Shown: one piece after another, positions 62,538 through 64,000 of the stretch
How the letters are laid out: each line of letters begins with the position of its first letter
How positions within the stretch are numbered: the stretch's first letter is position 1
Assembly (NCBI RefSeq): GCF_035920445.1
Contig: NZ_CP109162.1
Coordinates: forward strand, 5,270,001-5,334,000
Origin: Nocardia sp. NBC_01730
GTDB lineage: Bacteria > Actinomycetota > Actinomycetes > Mycobacteriales > Mycobacteriaceae
DNA: 64,000 nt
Direction of reading: 5' to 3'
Notes under the pieces: model-generated
The model's input: the letters and a program-made list of their open reading frames with translations, nothing else
Told to the model about the DNA's origin: nothing
Database searches by the model: none
Translations under genes and position numbers: made by a program

Positions 62538-63011
62538 GGGTTCATCCTCTCTGTCTTTGGCCGCGCGGGCGCGGCGGGTTCGTGGCCCCCTTATGGCGCG
62601 AACGGGAAATGCTCGGTCTCGCTGCGCTCGGAAGCCGGGGCCGTTACGGTCACATCAGCAGGCGAGAGGACAGGTGTCAATCGGCCCCGCCTGCGGCACC
62701 GCATACCCACCCCCTCATCGCACGAACCCAAAGCGACCGCCACACACCACTACATCGCGGACACATCGGCCACTCGAACACGAGCCCGGCCACGAACGGA
62801 CAATGCCCGGTCTCGCTGCGCTCGGAAGCCGGAGTGGGGTCGATGTGGAACAGGCGTTTCGTAAGAATCGAGTCTGCGGGGTCGAGTCGGCTGTTCAACA
62901 CCCCGCGCGAGCGGCGGCAACGGCCTTGATGGCTGTCCTCCGCTGGCTACCTCCGCCGGACTCGGGGCACGAACGGTGCACGCCGTCCAGATGTCCGGCG
63001 GATGCCGAAGG
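62538..63011. other. 474-bp gene-free region upstream of purU with direct repeats
   Basis: No ORF here has protein-like sequence. Two ~42-bp direct repeats (62600-62640 and 62793-62834) are the main content. The purU promoter must lie in the first part. Nothing else was recognised. Confidence 0.55.
62600..62834. repeat. Pair of ~42-bp direct repeats
   Basis: The units at 62600-62640 and 62793-62834 share CGGTCTCGCTGCGCTCGGAA and flanking bases, with only about five differences by eye. Their centre, read on the minus strand, is GAGCGCAGCGAGAC, close to the GAGCGCAGCGAGCG core of the MSER insertion elements. They may be relics of the same family outside coding junctions. Confidence 0.7.
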
Positions 63012-63575
63012 TCAGAGCTCGTAAAACGGTTCGGTATAACGGAATTCGCCGACGATCTGCGCGTCGTAGGCGGACAGCGCTCGTACCTGGAAGTGGGTGA
63101 TCCAAGCGGGCTCGTCAGGGGCGATACCGACCCGGGCCGCGGGGACGAAGCCGAAGCGCGGGTAGAACTCCGGGCTGCCGAGCACGCCGATCAGCGGCTC
63201 GTCGAGTGCGTCGGCGGCGCCGAGGGCCGCATGCATGAGCGCCGAACCGACCCCGCTGCGCTGATGATCGGCGAGCACCCCGAGCGGGCCGAGCGCCAAC
63301 ACCGGAAACGGGCCGACCGCTGCCCTGGTCAGGCACAGGTGACCGATCACGCCGTCATGCTCGATCGCCACCATCGAGAGAGTGGGGATCCAGCCCTCGT
63401 CGCTGCGCAGACGGGCGATCAGGTCCACCTCGGGCGGGTCCGCGCCGCGGTTGTCGCCGAGCGCGGGCGGCGACTCGCCGACATCGACGCGGTGGGCGTA
63501 TCGCGGTGCGAACGCGCTGCGGTGCACTGCCGCGATCGCAGTAGCGTCGTCGGCGCGTTCGCGACGGATCAGCAC
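63012..63575 (-). CDS. GNAT-family N-acetyltransferase
   Basis: A 187-aa protein. The acetyl-CoA-binding motif A is visible as [20 protein letters not shown]. Strand and loop blocks [12 protein letters not shown] and [20 protein letters not shown] fit the group of predicted N-acetyltransferases near COG3153. The acceptor is unknown. GTG 63575 has AGGAGACGACC upstream; a GTG at 63593 is possible. Confidence 0.83.
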   Translation of the reverse strand: MLIRRERADDATAIAAVHRSAFAPRYAHRVDVGESPPALGDNRGADPPEVDLIARLRSDEGWIPTLSMVAIEHDGVIGHLCLTRAAVGPFPVLALGPLGVLADHQRSGVGSALMHAALGAADALDEPLIGVLGSPEFYPRFGFVPAARVGIAPDEPAWITHFQVRALSAYDAQIVGEFRYTEPFYEL

Positions 63576-63730
63576 GGTCGTCTCCTCCCGAACGAAGTTG
63601 GGCTCATCCGCACACGTTAGTCGCCTCGACCGGGGCGTCACTATCGTCGAATCGCCAACCAGTTACGAGTGTGCGGGAAGCGGCGGAGGCGCGCAATGGA
63701 ATTCGCCTCGGTATGCCAGACTCTCATCCC

Positions 63731-64000
63731 ATGGCAAGTTCCGCGTCGCTGACCAGGGCCGAAGTCGCCGGCCTGATCGACCACACGCTGCTGGCTCCGG
63801 AGGCGTCGATCGCCGATGTCGCCGCGTTGGTCGAGGACGCGCGTGTGCTCGGCGTGTTCGCGATCTGCGTGTCGCCGTCCATGCTTCCGGTGCGCGCGCC
63901 GGGTCTGGCGGTCGCGGCGGTCGCCGGATTCCCATCGGGTAAGCATCATTCGCTGGTGAAGGGCGCCGAGGCGCGGCTCGCGGTGGACCAGGGCGCGGAC
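63731..64000 (+). CDS. deoC: Deoxyribose-phosphate aldolase, truncated by window edge
   Basis: The first 90 codons of a DeoC-family TIM-barrel aldolase ([51 protein letters not shown]). It cleaves 2-deoxyribose-5-phosphate to acetaldehyde and glyceraldehyde-3-phosphate in nucleoside salvage. The Schiff-base lysine lies beyond the edge. Its counterpart Rv0478 is in the same block in mycobacteria. Confidence 0.9.
   Translation, partial: MASSASLTRAEVAGLIDHTLLAPEASIADVAALVEDARVLGVFAICVSPSMLPVRAPGLAVAAVAGFPSGKHHSLVKGAEARLAVDQGAD

Noticed and set aside
1..64000. tRNA, rRNA or CRISPR features
   Set aside because: No cloverleaf-like or rRNA-like segment was noticed, and the only regular array (25246-25506) has no spacers. 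I could not run a dedicated search.

Overview
The window is GC-rich, densely coded actinobacterial DNA. Several signs point to a mycolate-group actinomycete, most likely Nocardia: mshA (mycothiol), an HbhA-like lysine-tailed protein, senX3-regX3, an lprQ/LdtMt5-like L,D-transpeptidase and the mycobacterial-type small ribosomal protein bS22. From about 6.8 kb to the right end, the gene order follows, from memory, the M. tuberculosis Rv0529-to-Rv0474 block read backwards, with local insertions. No rRNA, tRNA, CRISPR array, IS element or prophage was recognised.

Layout. 0-6.5 kb is accessory: a truncated Clp-N protein with an HTH partner behind a striking pair of palindromes, a Cds1-like PLP enzyme, bldC, two exported proteins and a membrane esterase. 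6.5-13.5 kb holds a degraded VOC gene and the System II cytochrome c maturation operon read leftwards (hemL, a histidine phosphatase, a TlpA-like thioredoxin, an 83-aa ORF, ccdA, resB, ccsB). 13.6-19.5 kb has small exported and membrane proteins, hemB, and a YrhB-like/Sel1 pair. 19.6-25.2 kb is the rex-hemA-hemC-hemD operon behind a Rex-type operator, plus a glutaredoxin-like gene. 25.2-36.5 kb carries a 71-bp tandem repeat, a HAD phosphatase, an acyltransferase/epimerase pair, bS22, an excisionase-type HTH protein, proC, a thioesterase, an isomerase, a membrane protein and an exopolyphosphatase. 37-47.6 kb carries regX3-senX3, a CocE-type hydrolase, gpmA, a ROK kinase, the mshA-YbjN pair and mscL. 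47.7-64 kb carries the L,D-transpeptidase, murB, a DUF2505 pair, an orphan AbiEi-type gene, lmeA, an enoyl-reductase-like gene, an ABC1 kinase, a TetR regulator, an XRE regulator with hbhA, purU and a truncated deoC.

How the genes work together. Tetrapyrrole synthesis from glutamyl-tRNA to uroporphyrinogen III is complete here (hemA, hemL, hemB, hemC, hemD). The ccdA/resB/ccsB/thioredoxin set can attach haem to cytochrome c. Rex would tie haem supply to NADH/NAD+. MurB, the L,D-transpeptidase, HbhA, LmeA and SenX3-RegX3 are envelope functions.

Most unusual signal. Three short in-frame elements (23, 50 and 28 codons) sit exactly at gene junctions on the minus strand (hemC/hemD, rex/hemA, ppx/next gene). 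All begin MSER and end with variants of [10 protein letters not shown]. All have ATGA start/stop overlaps on both sides, and all lengthen the junction by 3n+2 bases. They look like a nocardial counterpart of mycobacterial MIRU elements. Other unexplained structures are a 71-bp tandem repeat, two diverged copies of a ~110-bp intergenic element, an orphan CRP-like palindrome, and inverted-partner palindromes that hold a leaderless promoter.
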